A stretch of DNA of 64,000 bases, from NCBI RefSeq assembly GCF_001435375.1, contig NZ_AYYZ01000030.1, forward strand, positions 62,001-126,000. The letters are read 5' to 3'. Both the position numbers and the translations under genes were made by a program. The notes beneath the pieces were generated by a model. That model saw only the letters and a program-made list of their open reading frames with translations. It made no database searches and had not been told where the DNA came from. How positions within the stretch are numbered: position 1 is the first letter of the stretch; each line of letters begins with the position of its first letter. Below are positions 17,957-27,086 of the stretch, piece after piece. Origin of the DNA: Ligilactobacillus araffinosus DSM 20653. Lineage in GTDB: Bacteria > Bacillota > Bacilli > Lactobacillales > Lactobacillaceae.

Positions 17957-19624
17957 TTATTTAATTTTAAATGCAATTGATTGATATGGTTGTAATTGAA
18001 TTGCATCTTTAAGTCGCATTTTTCGTGGCTGACCATAATTATCGATCAAAACTGCAACTTCTTTATTTTGTAGGTCAGCTGGAATGTCAACCCATGGTTC
18101 ATAGCCATAGAAGTTATTCAAAACCAACAATTGTTCATCATTATTGTCAAGATAACGCCGGTAAGCGAAGACTTGCGGATGATCTTCCAGCTCGGCCTTG
18201 AAGTGACCGTCGGAAATTAACTCTTCCGTCTTTCGAAGTTTGATCAGCTGCTGATAATAATTAAAGATTTCACCGTGATCAAGTTCGGCTTGAACATTGA
18301 TTCGGTCCTGATCAGTTGGTTTCAGCCATGGTTTTCCAGTTGTGAAACCGGCGTTTTGACTGTTATCCCAGTGCATGGGGACCCGCGAATTATCGCGTGC
18401 TTTGGTTTTAACGATTTCAAACGCGTCGTGGGCATTCATGCCGTTGTCCATCATTTTTTGGTAGGCGTTTAAGGCTTCGACGTCAACATAATTATGAATC
18501 GAGTAATAATGCGGATCGGTCATGCCAAGTTCTTCGCCCATGTAAATGTATGGTGTTCCCCGTAATAAGTGAATGGAAGTTGCCAGCATTTCAGCTGATT
18601 TTTCACGGTAATTGACCGGATCGCCGAACCGGTTCAGGGCCCATGGTTGATCGTGATTATTCCAGAACAGGGCTTGCCAACCATTTCCACGGTCAATTCC
18701 TGTTTGCCACTCATTTAAAATATGCTTGAGTTTCATAAAATCAAACGGGGTCTTACTCCATTTTTCGCCGTTTTTGTAATCGACCTTTAAGTGATGAAAA
18801 GCAAAGACCATTGAAAGTTCATGATCATCGGGTTTCGTGTATTCAATTGATTTTTTAATTGTTGTGGAAGACATTTCGCCGACGGTGATGGCATCAGGAT
18901 CTTGACCGAAACTTTCACGATTGAGCTGCTTGATGTAGTCCTTAACGATTGGAGTATCAGTATAGAAGGCTTTTTCATGATCGATATTGCCATCAGAATC
19001 GACTAAAACTTCATCTTTTCCAGTAACATTCAGCACGTCAAAGCGGAAGCCTTTAACTCCTTTGGCGCGCCAGAAATTGACGATGTCAATAGCTTCTTGG
19101 CGGACATCCGGATTATGCCAGTCAAGATCGGCTTGAGATGGGTCGAAAAGGTGAAGATAGTATAATCCTGTATCACCGAATTTTGCCCAAGCGGGACCGC
19201 CAAATTTTGATTTCCAATTAGTGGGTAAATCGCCATTTGACTTGGCAGGCCGAATATAGAAATATTTCATGTACTTTTTATCGCCGGCTAGGGCCTTCTG
19301 GAACCATTCGTGGTCAGTTGAACAGTGATTGAAAACCATATCCAGCATCACATCGACATTGATTTCTTTTAACTTGGCAATCAATTCTTCAAAGTCAGCC
19401 ATTGTTCCAAAACATGGGTCGATTTTACGGTAGTTTGCAATATCATAGCCGTTATCACGTTGCGGTGAAACGAAGAATGGATTAAACCAAATCATATCAA
19501 TGTTTAATTTCGCGATGTAAGGAATCTTTTCGATAATTCCTCTTAAATCACCGATGCCATCGCCGTTACTATCATAAAAAGATTTTGGATAAATTTGATA
19601 AATAATTTTTTTCCCTAAATTCAT
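17957..19624 (-). CDS. treC: Trehalose-6-phosphate hydrolase (GH13)
   Basis: 555 residues. GH13 catalytic motifs: GFRFDV (nucleophile Asp), VGEMSS (acid/base Glu) and NNHDQP (transition-state Asp), plus the calcium-type DSNGDGIGDL near the N-terminus. The opening IYQIYPKSFYDSNGDG is typical of phosphotrehalases; oligo-1,6-glucosidase is the alternative from sequence alone. Context decides: it is co-oriented with treR (14-base gap) and divergent from a trehalose-type PTS permease. It splits imported trehalose 6-phosphate into glucose and glucose 6-phosphate in the cytoplasm. Confidence 0.88.
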   Translation of the reverse strand: MNLGKKIIYQIYPKSFYDSNGDGIGDLRGIIEKIPYIAKLNIDMIWFNPFFVSPQRDNGYDIANYRKIDPCFGTMADFEELIAKLKEINVDVMLDMVFNHCSTDHEWFQKALAGDKKYMKYFYIRPAKSNGDLPTNWKSKFGGPAWAKFGDTGLYYLHLFDPSQADLDWHNPDVRQEAIDIVNFWRAKGVKGFRFDVLNVTGKDEVLVDSDGNIDHEKAFYTDTPIVKDYIKQLNRESFGQDPDAITVGEMSSTTIKKSIEYTKPDDHELSMVFAFHHLKVDYKNGEKWSKTPFDFMKLKHILNEWQTGIDRGNGWQALFWNNHDQPWALNRFGDPVNYREKSAEMLATSIHLLRGTPYIYMGEELGMTDPHYYSIHNYVDVEALNAYQKMMDNGMNAHDAFEIVKTKARDNSRVPMHWDNSQNAGFTTGKPWLKPTDQDRINVQAELDHGEIFNYYQQLIKLRKTEELISDGHFKAELEDHPQVFAYRRYLDNNDEQLLVLNNFYGYEPWVDIPADLQNKEVAVLIDNYGQPRKMRLKDAIQLQPYQSIAFKIK

Positions 19625-19638
19625 GGAGTAATTCCCTT

Positions 19639-20361
19639 CTATTTTAATTTAATTTTCTGTCGCCGGGCAAAGTCGCTAAATTTAAATTTATCAGGCCGAT
19701 GGTAAGATTCAGTCAATTGGAAAAGAGTCGTGTCATTTAAAAATGATAAGCTGCGAACAACAACCACAAGTTGGTCGCCGGTCAATTTCAGTTGAGCAGA
19801 AACTTCGTCATCTACCTTTTCAACGGTAATTTCTTTTGAAGCGTATGAAATATCTAATCCAAGTTCACCTTCAATATAATCATATAATGAATTTTCAGCA
19901 ACTTTTGGTGGAATTTCGTCAATTGGCGGAGTCAGCAAAAAGTCACGGTCGATTACAACCGGTTCATGGTCGATCGTTCTGAGCCGTTCAACGTAAATGG
20001 ATGGTTGATCGGCATCAACGCCCCGATTCACAAAATATCGCGGAATCGAATTGCAATGTTCATTTTTAAGAACCGTCGTGACCGCATGCATTCCGAGTTT
20101 CTGGTTTAGTTCTTGAAAGCTCGTGATTCCAGATACCGGAAAGGTAAATTTTTGGTAATCAAGTACGATCGATCCTTTGCCTTTGATTTTTTGAATCAGT
20201 CCCAAGTCGTTTAACTGGGAAAGGGCACCGCGAATCGTTTCACGTGAAGTTCCGTACAGATTAGTAAGCTGATGTTCACTTGGTAAGTAATCTCCTGGAC
20301 AATATAATCCATGATGGATTTTTTCAGCAAGATCTTGTGCAATCATATCTTGTTTACTCAT
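19639..20361 (-). CDS. treR: Trehalose operon repressor, GntR/HutC family
   Basis: 240 residues. A winged-helix N-terminus (LPSEHQLTNLYGTSRETIRGALSQL) and UTRA domain (about 90-235). By position between treC and the divergent PTS gene it is the TreR of the locus; the known family member binds trehalose 6-phosphate and loses its operator. Two operator copies sit in the intergenic region, one over its own -35 and one inside the PTS promoter, so it should repress both units. AAGAAGGG ribosome site. Confidence 0.9.
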   Translation of the reverse strand: MSKQDMIAQDLAEKIHHGLYCPGDYLPSEHQLTNLYGTSRETIRGALSQLNDLGLIQKIKGKGSIVLDYQKFTFPVSGITSFQELNQKLGMHAVTTVLKNEHCNSIPRYFVNRGVDADQPSIYVERLRTIDHEPVVIDRDFLLTPPIDEIPPKVAENSLYDYIEGELGLDISYASKEITVEKVDDEVSAQLKLTGDQLVVVVRSLSFLNDTTLFQLTESYHRPDKFKFSDFARRQKIKLK

Positions 20362-20392
20362 GAATGCCCTTCTTTCATTAACTTTAATTCAA

Positions 20393-20423
20393 ATTCTATT
20401 TAAACATATAATGTATAGTCAAG
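20393..20423 (-). promoter_or_regulatory. treR-treC promoter with TreR operator 2
   Basis: On the minus strand TTGACT (20417-20422), 18-base spacer, TAGAAT (20393-20398). The segment 20410-20423 (AATGTATAGTCAAG) matches the reverse complement of operator 1 at 11 of 14 positions and covers the -35 box. Confidence 0.7.
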
Positions 20424-20460
20424 CAAATTATCGTTATCAATTAACTAATTCTTTATGCTT

Positions 20461-20475
20461 TTGTAAGCGGTTAAA
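20461..20475 (+). promoter_or_regulatory. cre-like site (CcpA)
   Basis: TTGTAAGCGGTTAAA matches the consensus WTGNAANCGNWNNCW at all fixed positions but one and lies just upstream of the PTS promoter -35, consistent with catabolite repression by CcpA. Confidence 0.6.
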
Positions 20476-20481
20476 AAGACG

Positions 20482-20511
20482 TTGACAACTTGTCTATACA
20501 AGATATAAAAT
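20482..20511 (+). promoter_or_regulatory. Trehalose PTS promoter with embedded TreR operator 1
   Basis: TTGACA (20482-20487) and TATAAA (20504-20509) flank the near-palindrome CTTGTCTATACAAG (20489-20502), which resembles the TTGTATATACAA-type TreR operator of bacilli. Binding there would block RNA polymerase directly. Confidence 0.8.
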
Positions 20512-20561
20512 AATGACGGAATATAAAAGAAAGCACTTTCAATTATTGAGGAGGAGCTGCA

Positions 20562-22502
20562 ATGGCAAAGAAAACAGATATTGAGATTCTTGCCCCGGCA
20601 ACGGGGAAGGTCTTACCATTATGCGAAACAAAGGATGAAGTTTTTTCAGCAGGGACAATGGGCCGAGGATTTGGTCTTGAACCATCAGCTGAAGGCAAAA
20701 TTGAAGTAGTTGCTCCAGTTAGTGGAACAGTTACGATGTTGGCGAAGACAAAACATGCGATTGGAATTCAAACTCCTGATGGGCTTGAAATTTTGCTTCA
20801 TATGGGAATCGATACGGTCAACCTGAAAGGAATGCCCTTTACGGTTCATTGCGAACAAGGTTCAACGGTTAGAGCAGGTCAACCGATTGCAACGATGAAC
20901 TTAAAAGAAATTGAAGTCCACAAATTGGCTAAAACAATTATGGTAATTGTAACGAATTCAGCGGATAAACTTGAAAGCCTTTCGTTAGCCGAAGGTGCGA
21001 TTCAAGCTGGCGAACCCGCCGCGGATGCTCATTTGAAACAGATTGGTAAGAAGAAAAAAGGCAAACGGGATTATGATGCATTAGCAACGACGATTATTAA
21101 GCTCGTCGGCGGCAAGGATAATGTTAATAACCTAATTCATTGTATTACTCGGTTGCGTTTTTACTTAAAAGACGAAAGCAAAGCGGATACTGAAGCATTG
21201 AAGAATACCGATGGGGTGATCGATGTGATGAAGGCTTCAGGCCAGTATCAAGTTGTAATCGGAAATGAAGTTACTAACGTTTTTGATGCGGTAATGAAAC
21301 AGTTAGGACCGTTGAATGAAGATGCAACTGCTGCTCAATCGACAAAAAATGACGGGAAGAACCCGATCAGCCGGGCCTTTGGTAATTTGATCGGTTTTAT
21401 TACTGGTTCAATGAGTCCAGTAATCGGCGTTATCGCTGCATCTGGGATCATTAAAGGGATCTTGGCGTTATTGACTTTGCCTCAATTGGGGTCGATCTTA
21501 AGCGTGAAGAGTACGATGTACATGACGGTCAGTGCGATGGCAGACTCAGCCTTCTTCTTCCTGCCAATTTTAGTTGGTTATTCAGCTGCTAAACGACTCG
21601 GCAGTGATCCAATCGTTGCCGCTGTTATCGGAGGCGTTTTGACTTATCCGCAAATTATTACTTGGGGGAAAGCCTTCAAGACCATGTTTACCGTTGGCGG
21701 ATTCCACTTCCAATTCTTGAATTACACGTATTCGATCTTCCCGATGATCGTTGCTGCATGGTTGGCAAAGAAGATCGGTGATTGGTTGAAAGACCATTTA
21801 CCAAGCTACCTTCAAATGATCTTTAATCCGTTGATCACGATTTTGGTAGTTTCAACGATTACCTTAGTAATCACCGGTCCAATTATTCAAGGGGCTGCGA
21901 ACGGAATTGCCGATTTCGTTAACTGGTTGGTTCAAGCATCAGGCTGGATCGGTGGCTTGATTATCGGTGGTTTCTATCAATTACTGGTTATTTTCGGATT
22001 GCACTGGGGCGTTGTGCCGTTGGTTGCCCAACAAATTGCCCAAACGCATCAAAGTGCTTTGAACGCAATTATTTCAGTGACAATGGTTTCACAAGGGGCG
22101 GCAGTACTAGCTGTTGCAATCAAATCCAAAAAAGACAATATGAAAGAACTTGGATTTGCAGCCGCCATTTCAGCTTTTTGTGGAGTTACTGAACCGGCAA
22201 TTTACGGGATTAATTTGCGTTATAAGAAAGTTTTTGTTTCAGGATTGATTGGATCGGCGGTTGGCGGTTTGATCATTGGATTTATGCATGGAACAATGTA
22301 TGGTTTTACAGGCTCATTAATTGGATTTTCATCATTTTTCAATCCAGTGCATCCAACTCAATTAACGAGTTTCTATGCTTTTCTTCTTTCAAGTATTGTA
22401 GCGATTGTTGTTTCGTTCCTTATAACGTGGTTCTGGGGATATAACGATAAAATGACAATGGGAAAAAAGGTTGCGAAAAAACAGCGTCCAGGAACTAAGT
22501 AA
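20562..22502 (+). CDS. Trehalose-type PTS permease, fused EIIA-EIIB-EIIC
   Basis: 646 residues in the order EIIA (about 1-160), EIIB (about 170-250), EIIC (about 270-640). The EIIA active-site His is in EILLHMGID, and the EIIB Cys is in HCITRLRF, both standard for the glucose/sucrose superfamily. EIIC carries about ten membrane segments. It imports and phosphorylates its sugar using HPr-phosphate; trehalose is inferred from adjacent treR and treC, while beta-glucoside or sucrose specificity would be the alternatives. GAGGAGG ribosome site. Having its own EIIA makes it independent of a separate IIA protein. Only a weak A/T hairpin (about 22519-22538) follows. Confidence 0.88.
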   Translation: MAKKTDIEILAPATGKVLPLCETKDEVFSAGTMGRGFGLEPSAEGKIEVVAPVSGTVTMLAKTKHAIGIQTPDGLEILLHMGIDTVNLKGMPFTVHCEQGSTVRAGQPIATMNLKEIEVHKLAKTIMVIVTNSADKLESLSLAEGAIQAGEPAADAHLKQIGKKKKGKRDYDALATTIIKLVGGKDNVNNLIHCITRLRFYLKDESKADTEALKNTDGVIDVMKASGQYQVVIGNEVTNVFDAVMKQLGPLNEDATAAQSTKNDGKNPISRAFGNLIGFITGSMSPVIGVIAASGIIKGILALLTLPQLGSILSVKSTMYMTVSAMADSAFFFLPILVGYSAAKRLGSDPIVAAVIGGVLTYPQIITWGKAFKTMFTVGGFHFQFLNYTYSIFPMIVAAWLAKKIGDWLKDHLPSYLQMIFNPLITILVVSTITLVITGPIIQGAANGIADFVNWLVQASGWIGGLIIGGFYQLLVIFGLHWGVVPLVAQQIAQTHQSALNAIISVTMVSQGAAVLAVAIKSKKDNMKELGFAAAISAFCGVTEPAIYGINLRYKKVFVSGLIGSAVGGLIIGFMHGTMYGFTGSLIGFSSFFNPVHPTQLTSFYAFLLSSIVAIVVSFLITWFWGYNDKMTMGKKVAKKQRPGTK

Positions 22503-22719
22503 TAAGAATTTTGATCTAATTTTTGCAACCGAAAAATTATTTTAAGAAGTCTTTGATTCAATATTTATTAGTGCCATGGGGTATAATAAAGACGTAGTTA
22601 ATTTTTATTATAAGTTAACAACTAAGAATCGCGTTAAAAGTAATTTATTTAATAAAAAATAACATTGCAATTAATATAAGTTTAACGTGATACATTTTGG
22701 GTTGAAAGGATGCTTTACT

Positions 22720-23673
22720 ATGTGTACAGGTATTAAATTTACAGATACGAATCAAAATATGTATTTCGGTCGTAATTTAGATTATGGGATTAATTTTGGA
22801 GAAAAACCGATTGTTGCTCCAATCGGATATGAAATGAATTACCGTCATTTGCCAAAACAAACTTTTTCAAAACCAATCGTAGGAATGGGATTAGACGTAA
22901 ATAACTATCCGCTTCTTTTTGAAGGGAATACAAAAAGTTTATGTATGGCAGGGTTAATGTTTCCTAATAATGCATATTATAATCCTGAGGTTGTCGATGG
23001 TAAGTACAATATCACATCGTTTGAATTTATTCCATGGGTTTTAGAAAATTTTGATACTGTTAAAGAAGTTAGAGATGTAATTGCGGAAAAAGTTAATATT
23101 GTAGCTGATGCATTTAGTGAGCAACTTCAACCATCTCCACTCCATTGGTTGATTTCAGATAAAAACGACTCAATTGTTGTTGAACAAACCAAGGATGGAA
23201 TGCATGTTTACGATAACGATGTTGATGTTTTGACTAACAATCCAGAATTTCCATGGCATATGCAAAACTTAAATAATTATGTTAACTTGACTCCTAATGA
23301 TCATCATGAATCAACGTGGGATCAGCATCAAATTACTCCTCAAGGGGTTGGAACAGGTTCATTGGGTCTTCCGGGAGATGGAACACCGCAATCACGGTTT
23401 GTAAAAGTGGCATATTTAAATGCTAATTATCCGCAACCAACAAATGAATTAGAAGGAATGTCACGTTTATTTAATATTTTAAAGAGTGTTGCCATCCCTT
23501 ATGGAAGTGTTGTAAATAATGAGGGACAAAAGGAATATACAATGTATAGTTGTTGTTATTCACAAGCAAGTGAAACTTACTATTACAATTGGTTTAATGA
23601 TGTAAATATTCATCAGGTTAAACTAAATGACGAATTAACGCACGGCGATAAAATTAAGACTTTTGACAAATAA
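22720..23673 (+). CDS. Choloylglycine hydrolase family (bile salt hydrolase / penicillin V acylase)
   Basis: 317 residues from the ATG at 22720, which places Cys at position 2 as the N-terminal nucleophile exposed after Met removal; the in-frame extension to 22687 would bury it and is rejected. Ntn-hydrolase residues are present: C2, R18 and D21 (FGRNLDYG), Asn in LTNNPEFPW and Arg in PQSRFVKVA. These fit bile salt hydrolases that deconjugate glyco- or tauro-bile acids; penicillin V acylase activity is the alternative. Base composition is more AT-rich than neighbouring core genes. Next gene downstream is an MFS transporter. Confidence 0.87.
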   Translation: MCTGIKFTDTNQNMYFGRNLDYGINFGEKPIVAPIGYEMNYRHLPKQTFSKPIVGMGLDVNNYPLLFEGNTKSLCMAGLMFPNNAYYNPEVVDGKYNITSFEFIPWVLENFDTVKEVRDVIAEKVNIVADAFSEQLQPSPLHWLISDKNDSIVVEQTKDGMHVYDNDVDVLTNNPEFPWHMQNLNNYVNLTPNDHHESTWDQHQITPQGVGTGSLGLPGDGTPQSRFVKVAYLNANYPQPTNELEGMSRLFNILKSVAIPYGSVVNNEGQKEYTMYSCCYSQASETYYYNWFNDVNIHQVKLNDELTHGDKIKTFDK

Positions 23674-23745
23674 AAAATACTGAATTTTTTCAATAAGTGG
23701 CATGTTATGCAGATGGTGTGTGTCATAATCTGAAATAGCATAAAT

Positions 23746-23791
23746 AAAAAAGGCTGATTGCTAATACTTTAGCAGAAAATCAGCCTTTTTT
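23746..23791 (+). terminator. Terminator after the choloylglycine hydrolase gene
   Basis: AAAAAAGGCTGATT pairs with AATCAGCCTTTTTT, with an inner GCTAA/TTAGC pairing. Confidence 0.88.
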
Positions 23792-23881
23792 ATTGGTCTT
23801 AATTTTTGGAAATTCAAACTAAATGTGCAATAATACTTAGTGGAGATAGTTTTAAATATTTTTATAAAGGGGATAGGTATT

Positions 23882-25201
23882 ATGAGTGCAACAGTTGAAA
23901 ATAAACCTGTAAGTAAAGGTTATAAATATTTTATGGTCTTTCTTTGCATGTTTACGCAAGCTATTCCTTATGGTATTGCTCAAAATATTCAGCCATTATT
24001 TGTTCATCCATTAGTTAATACGTTTCATTTTGGACTTGCATCATATACTTTGATTTTTACATTTGGAGCAGTTGCAGCTTCAATTACTTCACCATTTATT
24101 GGCAAAGGATTAGCTAAAATTAATTTCAAAGTAATGTATATCGTAGGGATTGCAATTTCAGCGTTAGCTTATGTTCTTTTTGGATTGAGTTCAAAGTTGC
24201 CGGAATTTTATGGGGCGGCAATTTTATGTATGATTGGTTCAACCTTCTTTTCAGGACAAGGTGTTCCATGGGTAATCAATCATTGGTTCCCAGGGAAAGG
24301 CCGTGGCACAGCTTTAGGAATTGCATTCTGCGGTGGATCAATTGGTAATATTTTCTTGCAACCATTTACACAAAACTTATTAGCAAAGTACATGGTTGGA
24401 AGTACTAAAACAGGTCACCTGAAGAGTATGGCACCGTTCTTTATTTTTGCTGCGGTTTTGTTTGTAGTTGGTTTGATTATCACTTTATTTATTCGGACTC
24501 CTAAAGATAATGAAATTGTAGCTACAAAAGCAGAATTGGAAGAAAGTAAAAAGGCAATTGCCAAGGCAAGAGCAGCTAACTTTGAAGGCTGGACATCAAA
24601 AGAAGTTATGAAGATGCCTTGGTTCTGGATTTTTAGTATTGGTTTCTTAATTATTGGGATTGGATTAGCTTCATTAAACGAAGACTATGCAGCATTTTTA
24701 GATACAAAATTAAGTTTTGGAACAGTCGGGATTATTGGAATGATGTACGGTGTTGGTTGTTTAATTGGTAATGTTACCGGAGGAATTTTGTTTGATAAAC
24801 TAGGAACTGCCAAAGCAATGACATATGCCGGGATAATGTATGTATTATCCATTTTAATGATGATTTTTGTCAGTTTTCAACCATTTGGATCTCATGCAAG
24901 CGAAGTTGCAGGGATTGCGTATGCGATTTTCTGTGGTTTAGCCGTATTTAGTTATATGTCCGGTCCGGCTTTTATGGCCAAAGATTTATTTGGATCGAAA
25001 GATGAAGGAGTTATGTTAGGATTAGTTGGATTGGCATATGCAATTGGCTTTGCAATTGGTGCACCTTTATTTGGAATAATCAAAGACATGGCCAGCTTTA
25101 CAGTTGCATGGTATGCGATGATTGGTTGTGTAATTGTTGGCTTTATCCTTCTAGTGTTAGCGGTTATTAAGATTAAGGCCATGCAAAAGTCAAAAGAATA
25201 A
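23882..25201 (+). CDS. MFS transporter, oxalate/formate antiporter-like (OFA) family
   Basis: 439 residues from the ATG at 23882 (AAAGGGG site); twelve hydrophobic segments in two halves joined by a charged loop (about 205-245). The N-terminal half motif around GQGVPWVINHWFPGKGRGTA is typical of the OxlT-like branch of MFS. Substrate unknown. Some lactobacilli place MFS proteins (CbsT) next to bile salt hydrolase genes, so bile-acid exchange is possible, but a terminator separates the two genes and OFA members also carry organic anions. AT-rich like the hydrolase gene. Confidence 0.82.
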   Translation: MSATVENKPVSKGYKYFMVFLCMFTQAIPYGIAQNIQPLFVHPLVNTFHFGLASYTLIFTFGAVAASITSPFIGKGLAKINFKVMYIVGIAISALAYVLFGLSSKLPEFYGAAILCMIGSTFFSGQGVPWVINHWFPGKGRGTALGIAFCGGSIGNIFLQPFTQNLLAKYMVGSTKTGHLKSMAPFFIFAAVLFVVGLIITLFIRTPKDNEIVATKAELEESKKAIAKARAANFEGWTSKEVMKMPWFWIFSIGFLIIGIGLASLNEDYAAFLDTKLSFGTVGIIGMMYGVGCLIGNVTGGILFDKLGTAKAMTYAGIMYVLSILMMIFVSFQPFGSHASEVAGIAYAIFCGLAVFSYMSGPAFMAKDLFGSKDEGVMLGLVGLAYAIGFAIGAPLFGIIKDMASFTVAWYAMIGCVIVGFILLVLAVIKIKAMQKSKE

Positions 25202-25231
25202 TCATGATTTTAAAAGAATATTAATGGAAAG

Positions 25232-25272
25232 TTCCGTGACGAAAAGTAATGTTTAAGTCACGGAATTTTTTT
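25232..25272 (+). terminator. Terminator after the MFS gene
   Basis: TTCCGTGAC pairs with GTCACGGAA over a 16-base loop, then T7. Confidence 0.85.
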
Positions 25273-25422
25273 ATTAAAAACAATATTGATGCTCACTAAA
25301 AGAAATTTAACTTTTTTTAAATTAATAACATCTCTATAATGGAAGAAGGACGACTTAGTTGAAATTTAAATATACATTGTGTAAAATATAAATAATTTTT
25401 AAATTTTGAGAGAAGGATTAAT

Positions 25423-26109
25423 GTGGAATCAAAAAACAAAATGTCATTAGCTCAACGGATTAATATTTTGCGGGCAGCAGTTATGGGAGCAAATGACGGG
25501 ATTTTATCAGTTGCCGGAATCGTTATCGGAGTTGCCGGAGCCGCGACAAGCAACTTTGCGATTTTTATTTCCGGGATTGCCGGAATGTTAGCCGGAACGG
25601 TTTCGATGGCGATGGGCGAATACGTTTCGGTCAGTGCTGAAAAAGATTCGCAAAAACAAGCAATTGCAACTGAAAAGCAAGCATTAAAAGACGACTATGA
25701 TGGTGAATATGATTTTGTAAGACAAAAATATTTCAAGAAGGGCATTAAACCGGAACTGGTTGAAAAGGCCGTTCATGAAATGATGGAGCGCGATCCATTG
25801 CGAACAATGGTTCGTGAACGTTATGGATTTGATGTCGATGAATTTACGAGTCCATATGCTGCCGCAATTGCATCAATGATTTCATTTCCGTTAGGATCAA
25901 TTTTACCATTGTGTTCGATTTCATTTTTCCCGCATTCGATCAAGATCGTGGCAACGTTTATTGCAGTGATTATTGCATTGGCAATTACCGGTTGGGCAGC
26001 TGCTTGGCTGAACCACGCTAACAAATTTCACGGAACGGTGCGGAATGTGATCTCAGGGATCATTACGATGTTAGTAACATATGGCATTGGCCACTTATTC
26101 GCTCACTAG
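25423..26109 (+). CDS. VIT1/CCC1-family transporter, copy 1
   Basis: 228 residues from a GTG preceded by AGAAGGA (the ATG two bases earlier is out of frame). Paired N-terminal membrane segments with GANDGILSVAGIVIGVAG and GMLAGTVSMAMGEYVSVSAE, a charged cytosolic stretch (about 75-140), then three C-terminal segments. This is the vacuolar iron transporter layout; bacterial members export or sequester Fe2+ or Mn2+. The metal-binding charged region is rich in Glu and Lys. It is followed after 17 bases by a related gene, probably one operon. Confidence 0.87.
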   Translation: MESKNKMSLAQRINILRAAVMGANDGILSVAGIVIGVAGAATSNFAIFISGIAGMLAGTVSMAMGEYVSVSAEKDSQKQAIATEKQALKDDYDGEYDFVRQKYFKKGIKPELVEKAVHEMMERDPLRTMVRERYGFDVDEFTSPYAAAIASMISFPLGSILPLCSISFFPHSIKIVATFIAVIIALAITGWAAAWLNHANKFHGTVRNVISGIITMLVTYGIGHLFAH

Positions 26110-26126
26110 AAAGGAGGATTTAAACG

Positions 26127-26819
26127 ATGGCAAAGAAGAAAAAAGATGAACAACGCTCAGCAATGGGCGAACGTTTGAATGTTTTACGGGCCGGTGTTTT
26201 GGGATCAAACGACGGAATTTTAACGGTTGTTGGTGTTCTTTTTAGTGTGGCAGTTGCTACCTCTAACCGGTTTACAATTTTTATTGCCGGATTATCTGAT
26301 TTACTTGCATGTGCGTTTTCAATGGCCTCGGGTGAATATGCATCAGTAAGTACTCAACGTGATATGGAAAAAGTAACCGTTAAAGAGGAGCAAATGCTTC
26401 TCCAAAAAGATCGTGAAGGTGAATTAGCTGCTGTTCGAAAGTTTTATATGGAAAAGGGAGTTTCTGAAGAAACGGCTGAGGATATTGCTGAAGATTTATT
26501 GAATAAAAAACCTCTCGAAACAGTTGTTGATGTTAAGCATGGATTAGTTTTGAATCATTATATGAATCCGTGGAATGCTGCTTTTTCATCATTATTTTCA
26601 GCTGCTTTAGGAGGAATTTTTCCGTTAGTCGCAATGACGTTTAGTCCGGTTAAATTAATGTGGCCGATTACGATTTTAGCTGTATGTGTGTCGGTGGCGC
26701 TGACGGGATATTTAAGTGCAAAATTAGGTAATGGAACGGTAAAAGTTGCCATTCGGCGGAATTTAATTGTTGGTATTATCACGATGATTATTCACTATAC
26801 TTTGGGATTAATGATTTAG
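26127..26819 (+). CDS. VIT1/CCC1-family transporter, copy 2
   Basis: 230 residues, clearly paralogous to the preceding gene (shared LNVLRAGVLGSNDGILTV, FSMASGEYASVSTQ, and a three-segment C-terminus) but diverged in the charged middle. AAAGGAGG site. The pair could form a heteromer or serve different metals, Fe2+ and Mn2+ being the family substrates. The promoter of the downstream trpS leader lies at or just beyond its 3' end. Confidence 0.87.
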   Translation: MAKKKKDEQRSAMGERLNVLRAGVLGSNDGILTVVGVLFSVAVATSNRFTIFIAGLSDLLACAFSMASGEYASVSTQRDMEKVTVKEEQMLLQKDREGELAAVRKFYMEKGVSEETAEDIAEDLLNKKPLETVVDVKHGLVLNHYMNPWNAAFSSLFSAALGGIFPLVAMTFSPVKLMWPITILAVCVSVALTGYLSAKLGNGTVKVAIRRNLIVGIITMIIHYTLGLMI

Positions 26820-26834
26820 ACGCTTTACAGGTGT

Positions 26835-26840
26835 TATAAT
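26835..26840 (+). promoter_or_regulatory. Extended -10 of the trpS transcript
   Basis: TGTTATAAT (26832-26840) is an extended -10 box with a poor -35; it lies just upstream of the T-box leader. Confidence 0.5.
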
Positions 26841-26846
26841 AACGTT

Positions 26847-27056
26847 TAAAATTAAGGTAACAATTTCAATGACCGGAATTAAGTAGTAAATTCACTAACA
26901 GAGAGGTTTCTGAGTGCTGAGAGAAACTAGAATTTTCGAAGTGGGACTGACCAGAAATTCCAATTGAATATGGGGAATAAGCGGCAGGCAAACTGCAAAT
27001 TAGGTGGTACCACGGTAACAATCGTCCTATTCAGAAATGATGGGGGCGATTTTTTT
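26847..27056 (+). promoter_or_regulatory. T-box leader, tryptophan-specific
   Basis: The universal T-box AGGTGGTACCACGG is at 27002-27015. Stem I closes with GGAATT (from about 26876) and AATTCC (about 26956-26961), and the specifier loop carries TGG at 26942-26944, the Trp codon. The terminator pairs AATCGTCCT with GGGGGCGATT (27020-27051) followed by T7. Uncharged tRNA-Trp should stabilise the antiterminator and switch on trpS. A long reading frame through this leader into trpS is fortuitous. Confidence 0.95.
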
Positions 27057-27086
27057 GATGGTCAGGGAAAAGAAAGGAACTTTATC

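Noticed and set aside
26964..27086. N-terminal extension of trpS through the upstream region
   Set aside because: This stretch is the T-box antiterminator and terminator; the ATG at 27087 with its own ribosome site gives the normal protein.
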